Origin: Humisphaera sp. | GTDB taxonomy: Bacteria; Planctomycetota; Phycisphaerae; Tepidisphaerales; Tepidisphaeraceae | Reading direction: 5' to 3' | Length of the DNA: 6,041 nucleotides | Assembly: GCA_025351525.1 (NCBI GenBank) | Contig: JANXVV010000145.1 | Span: 1-6,041, forward strand | Part shown: positions 1 through 6,039 of the stretch, one piece after another | How the letters are laid out: the number at the start of each line of letters is the position of its first letter | Position numbering within the stretch: the first letter of the stretch is position 1 | Position numbers and translations under genes: made by a program | The notes under the pieces: generated by a model | The model's input: the letters and a program-made list of their open reading frames with translations, nothing else | Told to the model about the DNA's origin: nothing | Databases searched by the model: none

Positions 1-56
1 CGGTACTCCGAGACCTGTGGTCTTCGACCGGCGAAGACACAGGTCTCGGAGTACCG
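1..56. repeat. Long near-perfect hairpin downstream of polX
   Basis: The left arm (1-26) is the reverse complement of the right arm (32-56) except for one extra G at 19/20. This gives 25 base pairs around the five-base loop ACCGG (27-31). It lies 57 nt past the polX stop codon. It has no T-run on either side, so it is not a classical intrinsic terminator, though it could still shape the 3' end of the minus-strand transcript. The 9-mer GACCTGTGG at 12-20 recurs at 58-66. The window edge falls at the base of the stem, so the element may continue to the left. It is most likely a dispersed intergenic palindromic repeat. Confidence 0.85.
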
Positions 57-112
57 CGACCTGTGGCACCCAGTTGAGTCAAACGGTCGGCGCCATCCGT
101 CTCGCAATCTAT

Positions 113-1888
113 TCACTTTCGCTTGCGCCCGATGAACCCCAGCAATTCCTGATAGCTCATGCAATTGATCACCTGCTTCGCCGTCACCCAGGCACGGCGG
201 GCCACGGTCAGGCCCAGGTCGATCTCATTCAACCCTTCCACACTGTGGGCATCGGTGTCGATCGAAAGAAGGCACCCCGCGTCGATCGCCCCGCGGGCGT
301 GGATGTCGTTCAAATCCAACCGCGGATAACCGGCGTTTATTTCCAGAGCCGTCCCCGTGGCGGCGGCGGCTTTGTAGATGCGGGCGAAGTCGAGCGGCAG
401 CCCTTCCCGCCGATTCAGCAATCGACCGGTGGGATGACCGATAATGCTGACGTATGGGCTTTCGATCGCCCTGAGAATCCGATCCGTCGCCGCCGTCGAA
501 TCCTGCTTTAACGCCATGTGCGGGCTCGCGACGATGATGTCGAGTTCCGCCAGAATCGCATCCTCGTAATCGAGCGAACCATCCGCCAGAATGTCCACCT
601 CGCACCCGGCCAGCAGCTTGATCCCCTTCATCTTCTCACCGACTTTGTGAATCGCCTGGATATGTTTCAAAAGTCGCTCGGCGGACAATCCGTTGGCGAT
701 GGTCTGGCTTTTGGAATGGTCGGTGATGGCCAGAAATTGATAACCGAGCGCCATCGCCGCTTCGGCCATTTGCTCGATGGTGGCGATGCCGTCGGAGGCG
801 TTGGTGTGACAGTGAAGATCGCCGCGCAGGTCCGCGCGGGCGATCAGCTTCGGCAGTTTTTGGTGGCTTGCCGCATCGATCTCACCGCGATCTTCGCGCA
901 GTTCCGGTTCGATGAATTCAAGATCCAGCTTTCGATAGACTTCCGATTCGGTTTTGGCGGCGACCGCATGAATCGCGGGCGCCTCGCCGGTTTTTTTTTG
1001 GGTCTTGTCGTACTCGCTGAGTTTGTAGAGCCCCCATTCATTGAGCGTCAGCCCCATGTCCTGGGCCCGGCCACGGAGTTTGACATTGTGATCCTTCGAT
1101 CCCGTGAAGTAGAGCAGCGCCGCGCCGAAATTCTCCGGCGGCACGATCCGCAAATCCACCTGCAGCCCGCCGACGGTGATGACGCTTGCCTTGGTGATGC
1201 CCTGGCCCAGAATGCGCTCGACCTCGGGAAATTTGACGAAGGCCGCAGAGACGGCTTCGCCCGCCGCATCATTTTTCAGGGAACAAAGCAGATCGACGTC
1301 GCCGATGGTCTCGCGCCCCCGCCGAAGGCTGCCGGCGATCTCGGCCTGCTTCACTTCCTTCATCTCCCGCAGCCGCGACACCAGCGCCGCCGCGATCGGC
1401 AACGCTTCCCCGATCCCCAACCGCCCCGCCGATTGAGCTTGAAACGCGATCCCCTGCCGAATGGATTCCAGCTTTTTCTCACCGATCCCCTTCAGCCCTT
1501 CCAACGACCCATCCGCGAGCGCCTTGACCAATTCTTCAAGACTGGTAATCCCGCGCTGCTTCCAAAACAGCGAGATGGTTTTCGGCCCGAGTCCGGAAAT
1601 GTCCATGAGCGGCAGCAACCCCGACGGCACGCTGGCGGCCAGTTCGTCGTGGTCCACACTGCGGCCGGTCCGCACGTAATCCTCAATCACCTTATGGCTG
1701 CTCTTCCCAATGCCGTTGATCTCTTCCAGCGTCCCCTTCTCCACCGCCTCGCGAACGTCGAAAGTCATGTCTTTTAAAATCCGGCTCACTTTCGAGAATG
1801 CGATCGCCTTGAAGGCGTTCTCTCCCTTGATTTCCATGATGGCGGCCATCCGGGCGAAAAGATCGGCGAGTTCGTGGTTGAGTGACAT
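113..1888 (-). CDS. polX: Family X DNA polymerase with C-terminal PHP nuclease domain (PolX)
   Basis: This is a 591-residue bacterial/archaeal-type DNA polymerase X, a cytoplasmic gap-filling repair polymerase; related PolX proteins also have 3'-5' exonuclease and AP-endonuclease activity from the PHP domain. The N-terminal 8-kDa-like and helix-hairpin-helix region shows INGIGKS (57-63), ISGLGPKT (97-104) and LKGIGEKK (132-139). The nucleotidyltransferase signature starts at GSLRR (186-190) and ends GDVD (196-199), giving metal ligands D197 and D199, with a third carboxylate at D245 (VDLR). FTGSKDHN (261-268) matches the polymerase-beta nucleotide-binding region. The PHP domain begins near 354: DLHCH (357-361), ITDH (388-391), CEVD (429-432), SPH (455-457), GHP (484-486) and DTDAH (544-548), so its metal ligands look intact. 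Length is normal for the family (about 570). The ATG at 1888 is the only good start, because an in-frame TGA lies about 30 nt upstream with no other start codon between. No strong Shine-Dalgarno is visible. A run of nine A's occurs at codons 297-300. Confidence 0.97.
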   Translation of the reverse strand: MSLNHELADLFARMAAIMEIKGENAFKAIAFSKVSRILKDMTFDVREAVEKGTLEEINGIGKSSHKVIEDYVRTGRSVDHDELAASVPSGLLPLMDISGLGPKTISLFWKQRGITSLEELVKALADGSLEGLKGIGEKKLESIRQGIAFQAQSAGRLGIGEALPIAAALVSRLREMKEVKQAEIAGSLRRGRETIGDVDLLCSLKNDAAGEAVSAAFVKFPEVERILGQGITKASVITVGGLQVDLRIVPPENFGAALLYFTGSKDHNVKLRGRAQDMGLTLNEWGLYKLSEYDKTQKKTGEAPAIHAVAAKTESEVYRKLDLEFIEPELREDRGEIDAASHQKLPKLIARADLRGDLHCHTNASDGIATIEQMAEAAMALGYQFLAITDHSKSQTIANGLSAERLLKHIQAIHKVGEKMKGIKLLAGCEVDILADGSLDYEDAILAELDIIVASPHMALKQDSTAATDRILRAIESPYVSIIGHPTGRLLNRREGLPLDFARIYKAAAATGTALEINAGYPRLDLNDIHARGAIDAGCLLSIDTDAHSVEGLNEIDLGLTVARRAWVTAKQVINCMSYQELLGFIGRKRK

Positions 1889-1937
1889 GCCGGAAGTGTA
1901 ACTCGCAAGCGAGACGGCTCAATCATCGAAGTAAGTC

Positions 1938-3032
1938 CTACCGCCTTTTCAACGTCAATCGATACAGCGGTCGATCCACCGCCCCCAGCTTATATTTGTA
2001 ATCCTCGCGGCCTCGCAACAGATCGAACACCGTCGCCCCTGCCGAGATCGCATTTCGAATCGACATCGCCACCGCCACCACACCCGGGCTCCATTCTTTC
2101 ATCGCCGAGTCATACCCAAAATTATAGAGCATCGGCCCGCTCGCGGAGGGGAACTGAATCAAACCACTCGCCAGTTCGCCTTGTATGTACAGCGCATACA
2201 GTTCAAGTCGGCCTTCGCGGATCAATCCACTTGCCGTCGCGATAAGCAACGGGGCAAGGTACTGTTCGACGGCCAATCCCTTTTCACCCCCCGCCGCCTC
2301 CATCATCCCGATCACCCGAGGAAGAATCGCGGCGATATCGGATTCGCTTTCACAGCGCATCAAGCGCGCATCCCCCTTGGTTTCCGCCTTATTCAGCTTG
2401 CGGCGAATCTCTTTCCGCTCGTGCGGATCGAGCGAATCGAGAAACATTTCCCAAGTGGTCGGCAACAGAATCGCCGGCGCGTACTCGACGATTTTCTCGG
2501 AGAACGAAAAGCCGTTCGCCTCCGACAATGATGGCAAGTGACGACGGCACGATGCCTCTTCCCGCACGTTGTGCAAAGTGAGCTCCACCAGCTTCCGATC
2601 CCACAGTACACTGAGAAACGAAAACACCGCCTGCCAGCAATCCGCCTCCGCCCCCGGGACAATCAGAGGATCGAGATAGTCGCTGATGGAAGCCCCCGGC
2701 GAATGCAGCCCACCCGCATCGTTCAGACATAGCGGCAACACCGCCAACAGGGACTCGGCCCGGTGAACCTGCAGAAATCGAAGCCGCCCGCGAATGCGAC
2801 CGGCGGTCCAGGTGGCGATCTGCCAGGCCGGTGCGTGAAACGTCGTGATGACGGGAACTTGCCTTAAAAGAGCTTCCCACGCGGCGTAATCGGTTGGCCA
2901 AGTAGTGCGGCAGGTGACGGTCAGGTTGCCGATCGCCATCGGTGCAATGGGAATCGTATCCTTGCGCGACAGGCCTTCCGCCCCTCGCAGGTGAATCAGC
3001 ATCTCGTGGATTTTTCGGATTACATTCGGCAT
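1938..3032 (-). CDS. GNAT-superfamily acyltransferase, CelD/BioF2-like (Acetyltransf_6 type)
   Basis: This 364-residue soluble protein resembles the CelD/BioF2-like branch of GNAT acyltransferases, which transfer an acyl group from a CoA or aminoacyl carrier to an amine and are often linked to cell-surface polysaccharides. Its own substrate cannot be read from the sequence. The N-terminal half carries SDYLDPLI (117-124), typical of these two-domain proteins. The C-terminal GNAT-like domain runs from about 195 to 355: an HERKEIRRKLNKAE helix (204-217), strands around LYALYIQGELASGLIQF (278-294), and the family's closing signature FDLLRGREDYKYKLGA (336-351) followed by RPLYRL. I see no signal peptide or membrane segment. 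The start is uncertain: the ATG at 3032 is the longest, but M11 (3002) and M32 (2939) are possible and none has a clear Shine-Dalgarno. Homology to the family seems to begin near residue 35. It ends 49 nt before polX on the same strand, so the two may be co-transcribed. Function beyond the family is unknown. Confidence 0.85.
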   Translation of the reverse strand: MPNVIRKIHEMLIHLRGAEGLSRKDTIPIAPMAIGNLTVTCRTTWPTDYAAWEALLRQVPVITTFHAPAWQIATWTAGRIRGRLRFLQVHRAESLLAVLPLCLNDAGGLHSPGASISDYLDPLIVPGAEADCWQAVFSFLSVLWDRKLVELTLHNVREEASCRRHLPSLSEANGFSFSEKIVEYAPAILLPTTWEMFLDSLDPHERKEIRRKLNKAETKGDARLMRCESESDIAAILPRVIGMMEAAGGEKGLAVEQYLAPLLIATASGLIREGRLELYALYIQGELASGLIQFPSASGPMLYNFGYDSAMKEWSPGVVAVAMSIRNAISAGATVFDLLRGREDYKYKLGAVDRPLYRLTLKRR

Positions 3033-3187
3033 CGGTGACTTTTAGAGCGTCAAAAAAAACCCATGCAGGTTTGTCATCAATTTACCTTCTCACCTCGCCA
3101 CTGTCCCCCGCCTTATAAAAATCCCGCTATTTTTCACCCGAACCACAATCCCCGGCCGACGTGATACGTATTGGCAAGGAGTATGCA
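3033..3187. promoter_or_regulatory. Divergent intergenic region between acyltransferase and hydrolase genes
   Basis: This is the only region in the window where two genes point away from each other, so promoters for both must lie here or inside the gene starts. It is more A+T-rich than its surroundings, with an A8 run at 3052-3059 and the -10-like TATAAA at 3114-3119 on the plus strand. TTGTCA at 3071-3076 resembles a -35 box but has no -10 at the right distance. I could not assign a convincing -35/-10 pair on either strand, so only the regulatory role of the region as a whole is claimed. Confidence 0.4.
3176..3181 (+). promoter_or_regulatory. Strong Shine-Dalgarno AAGGAG that sets the hydrolase start
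   Basis: AAGGAG is followed by six bases (TATGCA) and then ATG at 3188. This ideal spacing argues against the in-frame upstream GTG at 3161, which would place the ribosome-binding site inside the gene. It also makes the resulting N-terminus a clean signal peptide. Confidence 0.85.
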
Positions 3188-4417
3188 ATGCATCGATGGT
3201 TTACTACGCTATTCGCTTTCACGATGGCGCTTCCCCTGGTCGCCGCCCCGCGTGAGGCGCGAATCCCATTGCATGATGGGAAAATCAAGCTGGCGGACGT
3301 GTCGGAAAAGCTGCTCGCGGATCTTCATTGCCCGGTGCGATGGTGTCCTCTGCCCGGTTCGATCGACGTTCGCGATCTTGAATGCACTCGCTTTGTCGAG
3401 GCGCTGAATCACGCCTTCGGGGATGGCTGCCGTGTCAACCTTCAGGATGATTCACTTGTCCTGCATGTGGATCGGGAAAAGCTTCCGCGAGATGGCGATG
3501 CGATGAAGGCCGCCGTCCGAATCTTCACCGAATACGCCGCCCCGGAAAATACCGCCGCCCAGCAAAGGCAATACGGTCTGCTGCTTCCCACCTCGGTCGA
3601 CTTAAATAAGCCGTTGGTGATTCTGGTGCATGGGCTGGATTGCAATCGATGGGTGTGGCAATCGATCTGGCCGTTGCTGGAAGACGAGGGGTATCAGGTG
3701 GCCACGTTTAGTTACCCTGCTTCGCAGGCGATCGGGGCGAGCGCGAAGATGCTGGCCGAGAATGTCGCGGCGATCCGGGAAATGTATCCGACTCTCAAGC
3801 TGGATGTGGTGGCGCACAGCATGGGTTCATTGGTGGCCCGATCGTACATTGAAAGCCCTGACTATCGAGGCGGGATCGGACACTTCATCATGCTGTCCCC
3901 TCCGAATCACGGCTCCAACTGGGCCGGTGCCGAATTCGTGAGCAAGGGGATCGAGCACTTTGCACTTTGGCGGCACAACCCCGAATGGCATTGGACCTGG
4001 ATGATTACCGACGGCCTGGGTGAAGCCTCTCGCGATCTTCAACCGAAGTCAAAGTTCCTGAAGCGATTGAATGAGGCCCCGCGTCGGGAAGGGGTGAAAT
4101 ATACGATCGTCGCGGGGAACCAGAACCCCGCCTGGAATTTCGCGGCGAGCATCGTCGGAACTCCTGCAAGGTGGGTGCCGGGCAGAGTAGCCAACTGGTG
4201 GGGATTTCGTCAGACGCGGCATGGTTTGGAAGAAGCCTCCGACTCTTTGCGCGGGCATCGAAGCGATAATGACGGCCCGGTTTCTCTGAAGAGTGCGAAG
4301 TTGAATGGGGTGGATGATTTCGTTGTGCTGCATGTGGAACATGTGGCGCTGTTGAACGCGCAAATGGGTCAGCCGCCTGCGGTGTGGGAGATTCTGCGTG
4401 AAAGGCTGGCGCGATAG
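3188..4417 (+). CDS. Exported lipase/esterase-like alpha/beta hydrolase with small N-terminal domain
   Basis: This is a 409-residue predicted secreted serine hydrolase related to triacylglycerol-lipase and PGAP1-like esterases; the substrate is unknown. The start is the ATG at 3188, chosen for its Shine-Dalgarno. Residues 1-20 form a short signal peptide (basic R3, hydrophobic core, ending ALPLVAA), so it probably acts outside the cytoplasm. Residues 21-97 form a small domain unlike the hydrolase core. The alpha/beta fold begins near 140: the oxyanion-hole loop ILVHGLD (145-151), the nucleophile elbow AHSMG (209-213) with S211, the lid region LQPKSKFLKRLN (284-295) as in lipases, the probable acid D362 in SDNDGPV, and the probable catalytic H385 in HVEHVALLN. 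The first elbow position is A rather than the usual G, which is common among related esterases. The gene stands alone: a divergent gene lies upstream and a palindrome 22 nt downstream. The hydrolase class is secure; the lipid specificity is a guess. Confidence 0.88.
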   Translation: MHRWFTTLFAFTMALPLVAAPREARIPLHDGKIKLADVSEKLLADLHCPVRWCPLPGSIDVRDLECTRFVEALNHAFGDGCRVNLQDDSLVLHVDREKLPRDGDAMKAAVRIFTEYAAPENTAAQQRQYGLLLPTSVDLNKPLVILVHGLDCNRWVWQSIWPLLEDEGYQVATFSYPASQAIGASAKMLAENVAAIREMYPTLKLDVVAHSMGSLVARSYIESPDYRGGIGHFIMLSPPNHGSNWAGAEFVSKGIEHFALWRHNPEWHWTWMITDGLGEASRDLQPKSKFLKRLNEAPRREGVKYTIVAGNQNPAWNFAASIVGTPARWVPGRVANWWGFRQTRHGLEEASDSLRGHRSDNDGPVSLKSAKLNGVDDFVVLHVEHVALLNAQMGQPPAVWEILRERLAR

Positions 4418-4439
4418 TCTTGCGGTCATTCCTATGCAA

Positions 4440-4560
4440 TCCAAGCCGGGGTGGAGCGGGAAGCGTAGCGCCCTGCGCAACCCCGGATCGCTTCGGCCAG
4501 GTGAGTAAGAATCCGGGGCTGCGCAGTTCACTGGCGCTCACCGCTCCGCCCCGGCTTGGA
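4440..4560. repeat. Large two-tier imperfect palindrome between hydrolase and thiL
   Basis: The outer arms 4440-4459 and 4541-4560 pair over 20 bases with a single G:T wobble (T4452 with G4548). Inside them, AGCGCC (4467-4472) pairs with GGCGCT (4533-4538). An inner 16-base stem (4473-4488 with 4511-4526) has one mismatch, leaving a 22-nt loop at 4489-4510. About 42 pairs can form across 121 nt. No T-run follows, so it is not a standard terminator. The cores CCGGGG/CCCCGG with GGAGCG resemble GC-rich intergenic palindromes I recall from Planctomycetota genomes; that resemblance is from memory. It contains no convincing ORF. It probably occurs in many copies in the genome. Confidence 0.85.
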
Positions 4561-4575
4561 GAGGGGTTTAAGAAG

Positions 4576-4608
4576 GCTTGAAAACGTCTATGTCGCTTGC
4601 TTGAAAAC
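4576..4608 (+). repeat. Direct repeat GCTTGAAAAC in the thiL leader
   Basis: The 10-mer GCTTGAAAAC occurs at 4576-4585 and again at 4599-4608, with starts 23 nt apart, or about two helical turns. Each copy contains TTGAAA, a -35-like hexamer. The second copy is followed 15 nt later by TAATCC (4622-4627), immediately before the thiL ATG. It could be a pair of protein-binding half-sites or part of the promoter, or it could be chance. Confidence 0.4.
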
Positions 4609-4632
4609 TGTCCCGCTACTCTAATCCTTCCC

Positions 4633-5523
4633 ATGCCGGGAGAGTTCGATTTTATCCAGTGGGTTCGCGCCCAGCAGAAGCCGAGCACACTGGCTTTGCT
4701 GCCGGCGGGCGATGATCTGGCGATTCTTCGATGGCCGGCGAACGATTTGCTGCTGGTCGGAGTCGACCAGATGCTCGATGGCGTTCACTTCGACTCGAAC
4801 CTTCACACCCCGCGCGCTATTGGCCGCAAGGCGATGAACCGCAATTTGTCGGACTGTGCCGCGATGGGTTGCCTGCCTGCCGCCGCCGTCACAACCGTCG
4901 CCTCACATCGGGGATCGGGTCTTCTATTCCTGCAGGAACTCTACACGGGAATGCGGGAAGCGGCTGATCTACAAGGCTGCCAGATCGTCGGCGGGGATAC
5001 CGGTTCATGGGAAGGCAAGTGGGTGGTGACCGTCACGATCCTGGGCCGTTGTGAAGGTGTCACGCCAATCACCCGGCGAGGCGCGCAGCCGGGCGATGGC
5101 ATTTTTGTGACCGGTCCGCTCGGTGGCAGCATTCTGGGACGGCATATGACTTTTGAACCGTGCGTCGCCGAGGGGCGACGAATTGCGATGGCGGGCGCAA
5201 CCTCAATGATCGATTTAAGCGATGGCCTCTCGCGCGATCTTCCGCACCTTTGCGAGCAAAGCGGAGTCGGCGCGATTCTCGACGTCTCGGCGATCCCGAT
5301 CCACGCGGATGCGATCAGGCTGGCCGCGCGCGATTCGGTTTCACCGCTGGACCATGCGCTGCACGATGGAGAGGACTACGAATTGCTGTATACCTGCCGC
5401 CGTGGGGTTTCAAAGTTGCCGGGTGTTCTCATCGGGACCATCACTGAAAATACCGGCGTGTTTCTTTCGCAGGCGGCCAGAGTCGAACGCCTCGTTCCAA
5501 AAGGTTGGGAGCATTCCCTGTGA
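4633..5523 (+). CDS. thiL: Thiamine-monophosphate kinase (ThiL)
   Basis: ThiL phosphorylates thiamine monophosphate with ATP to give thiamine diphosphate, the active cofactor and last step of the pathway, in the cytoplasm. The 296 residues show the PurM/AIRS-like kinase motifs in order: GEF near the start (3-5), GDDLAIL (26-32), VDQMLDGVHFD (44-54), the NLSDCAAMG stretch (71-79), GGDT (120-123), the RGAQPGD/VTGPLGG turn (149-165), DLSDGLSRDL (194-203) and DGEDYELLY (245-253). Metal- and ATP-binding aspartates D27, D28, D45, D74 and D122 are present. Compared with E. coli ThiL it is shorter in the segment before the RHL...PRI motif, which here reads RHMTFEPCV with Cys177 at the usual Arg. The ATG at 4633 is preferred because GEF aligns with the usual N-terminus; an in-frame TTG at 4597 would add 12 atypical residues. 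No Shine-Dalgarno is visible. The gene overlaps tsaE by 4 nt. Confidence 0.96.
   Translation: MPGEFDFIQWVRAQQKPSTLALLPAGDDLAILRWPANDLLLVGVDQMLDGVHFDSNLHTPRAIGRKAMNRNLSDCAAMGCLPAAAVTTVASHRGSGLLFLQELYTGMREAADLQGCQIVGGDTGSWEGKWVVTVTILGRCEGVTPITRRGAQPGDGIFVTGPLGGSILGRHMTFEPCVAEGRRIAMAGATSMIDLSDGLSRDLPHLCEQSGVGAILDVSAIPIHADAIRLAARDSVSPLDHALHDGEDYELLYTCRRGVSKLPGVLIGTITENTGVFLSQAARVERLVPKGWEHSL
5507..5511 (+). promoter_or_regulatory. Shine-Dalgarno GGGAG for tsaE inside thiL
   Basis: GGGAG lies within the last codons of thiL, 8 nt before GTG at 5520. It supports GTG 5520 as the tsaE start over the in-frame TTG at 5505, which would precede this site. Confidence 0.6.
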
Positions 5524-5948
5524 TCCGCGAGTCGAACAGCGTCGAAGAAACCGAGGCGATTGCCGCCGAACTTGCCACCACCTGGGTCGGCGGTGAATGC
5601 GTCGCGCTGCACGGCGACCTCGGGGCGGGCAAGACCCAATTCGTCCGCGGCCTGGTTCGCGGCCTCGGTGGCAACACGCGATCCGTCAGCAGCCCCACCT
5701 TCATGCTGCTCAATATCTACGACACGGGTCGGCTGACCGTCTACCACCTCGATGCGTACCGCATACACGGATCGGACGATTTCGAGTCGATCGGGTTTTC
5801 AGAATTGCTCGAGCAAAAGGGCGTCGTGGTCGTGGAGTGGGCCAGCCGGGTTGGGGAACTGATCCCGGTGAATCATACGCGGGTGACGATTGAGTCAATC
5901 GATGAGACGCGGAGGAGGATTGAGGTGTCGGGATCACCGGTGCCTTGA
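5520..5948 (+). CDS. tsaE: tRNA threonylcarbamoyladenosine biosynthesis ATPase TsaE
   Basis: TsaE (formerly YjeE) is the small ATPase that works with the TsaB-TsaD complex in forming t6A at position 37 of ANN-decoding tRNAs. The 142-residue protein has the full family pattern: Walker A GDLGAGKT (32-39), the SSPTF switch region (57-61), YHLDAYR (75-81), the acidic DDFESIGFSELL segment (86-97) and VEWASR (105-110), equivalent to the conserved E-W pair. Length is typical (about 140-160). I chose GTG at 5520: its codon overlaps the thiL stop in a GTGA arrangement and a GGGAG site sits 8 nt upstream, indicating translational coupling to thiL. The partner genes tsaB, tsaC and tsaD are not in the window. 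The products are unrelated in pathway to ThiL, so the pairing probably reflects shared housekeeping expression. Confidence 0.97.
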   Translation: MIRESNSVEETEAIAAELATTWVGGECVALHGDLGAGKTQFVRGLVRGLGGNTRSVSSPTFMLLNIYDTGRLTVYHLDAYRIHGSDDFESIGFSELLEQKGVVVVEWASRVGELIPVNHTRVTIESIDETRRRIEVSGSPVP

Positions 5949-5962
5949 ATTTTTTAGCGGCT

Positions 5963-5984
5963 GTGCCGAAGGCACGCGGTTTTT
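5963..5984 (+). terminator. Weak intrinsic-terminator candidate after tsaE
   Basis: GTGCC (5963-5967), loop GAA and GGCAC (5971-5975) form a five-pair stem, extendable by one T:G wobble. After CGCGG comes a T5 run (5980-5984). The stem is short and the T-run is offset by four bases, so efficiency is doubtful. Its position 14 nt after the tsaE stop is right for ending the thiL-tsaE transcript. TTTTTAG flanks the hairpin on both sides (5951-5957 and 5980-5986). Confidence 0.4.
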
Positions 5985-5996
5985 AGAGCAGTTTTC

Positions 5997-6014
5997 AGGT
6001 TGGTGTGGCAACCT
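5997..6014. repeat. Small inverted repeat AGGTTG/CAACCT
   Basis: AGGTTG (5997-6002) pairs perfectly with CAACCT (6009-6014) around the six-base loop GTGTGG. It lies between the terminator-like hairpin and the terminal palindrome in the non-coding tail after tsaE. Its function is unknown. Confidence 0.5.
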
Positions 6015-6020
6015 TTGTGG

Positions 6021-6039
6021 TGCAGGCTTCCAGCCTGCA
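6021..6039. repeat. Palindrome TGCAGGCT-TCC-AGCCTGCA at window end
   Basis: Eight perfectly paired bases flank a TCC loop. The core GCAGGCTTCCAGCCTGC matches a motif I recall as a frequent dispersed intergenic palindrome in planctomycete genomes; this is memory, not a search. The window ends two bases later, so the full element may be longer. Confidence 0.7.

Noticed and set aside
17..511. A 164-codon plus-strand frame starting in the hairpin
   Set aside because: It is mostly antisense to the PHP-domain region of polX, has low-complexity Arg/Pro content and has no ribosome-binding site.
518..1777. A 419-codon open frame on the plus strand, antisense to polX
   Set aside because: It lies wholly inside polX, whose motifs are complete. 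The antisense translation has no recognisable domain, and long antisense frames are expected in GC-rich genes.
3057..3072. AAACC/GGTTT inverted repeat in the divergent region
   Set aside because: With only five pairs around a six-base loop, it is within chance expectation next to an A-run.
3161..3187. GTG at 3161 as the hydrolase start
   Set aside because: AAGGAG at 3176-3181 sits ideally for ATG 3188, and the longer form would bury the signal peptide behind nine extra residues.
4597..4632. TTG at 4597 as the thiL start
   Set aside because: The extra 12 residues have no counterpart in ThiL, whose conserved N-terminus begins at the GEF of the ATG 4633 form. No ribosome-binding site precedes it.
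4561..4632. TPP riboswitch upstream of thiL
   Set aside because: I see no thi-box CTGAGA-type core or matching stems, and the 72 nt available after the palindrome is too little for a full aptamer and its expression platform.
4005..4688. A 227-codon minus-strand frame across the hydrolase end, the palindrome and the thiL start
   Set aside because: It crosses two real genes and a palindrome, its composition is Pro/Arg/Ser-rich, and no domain is visible.
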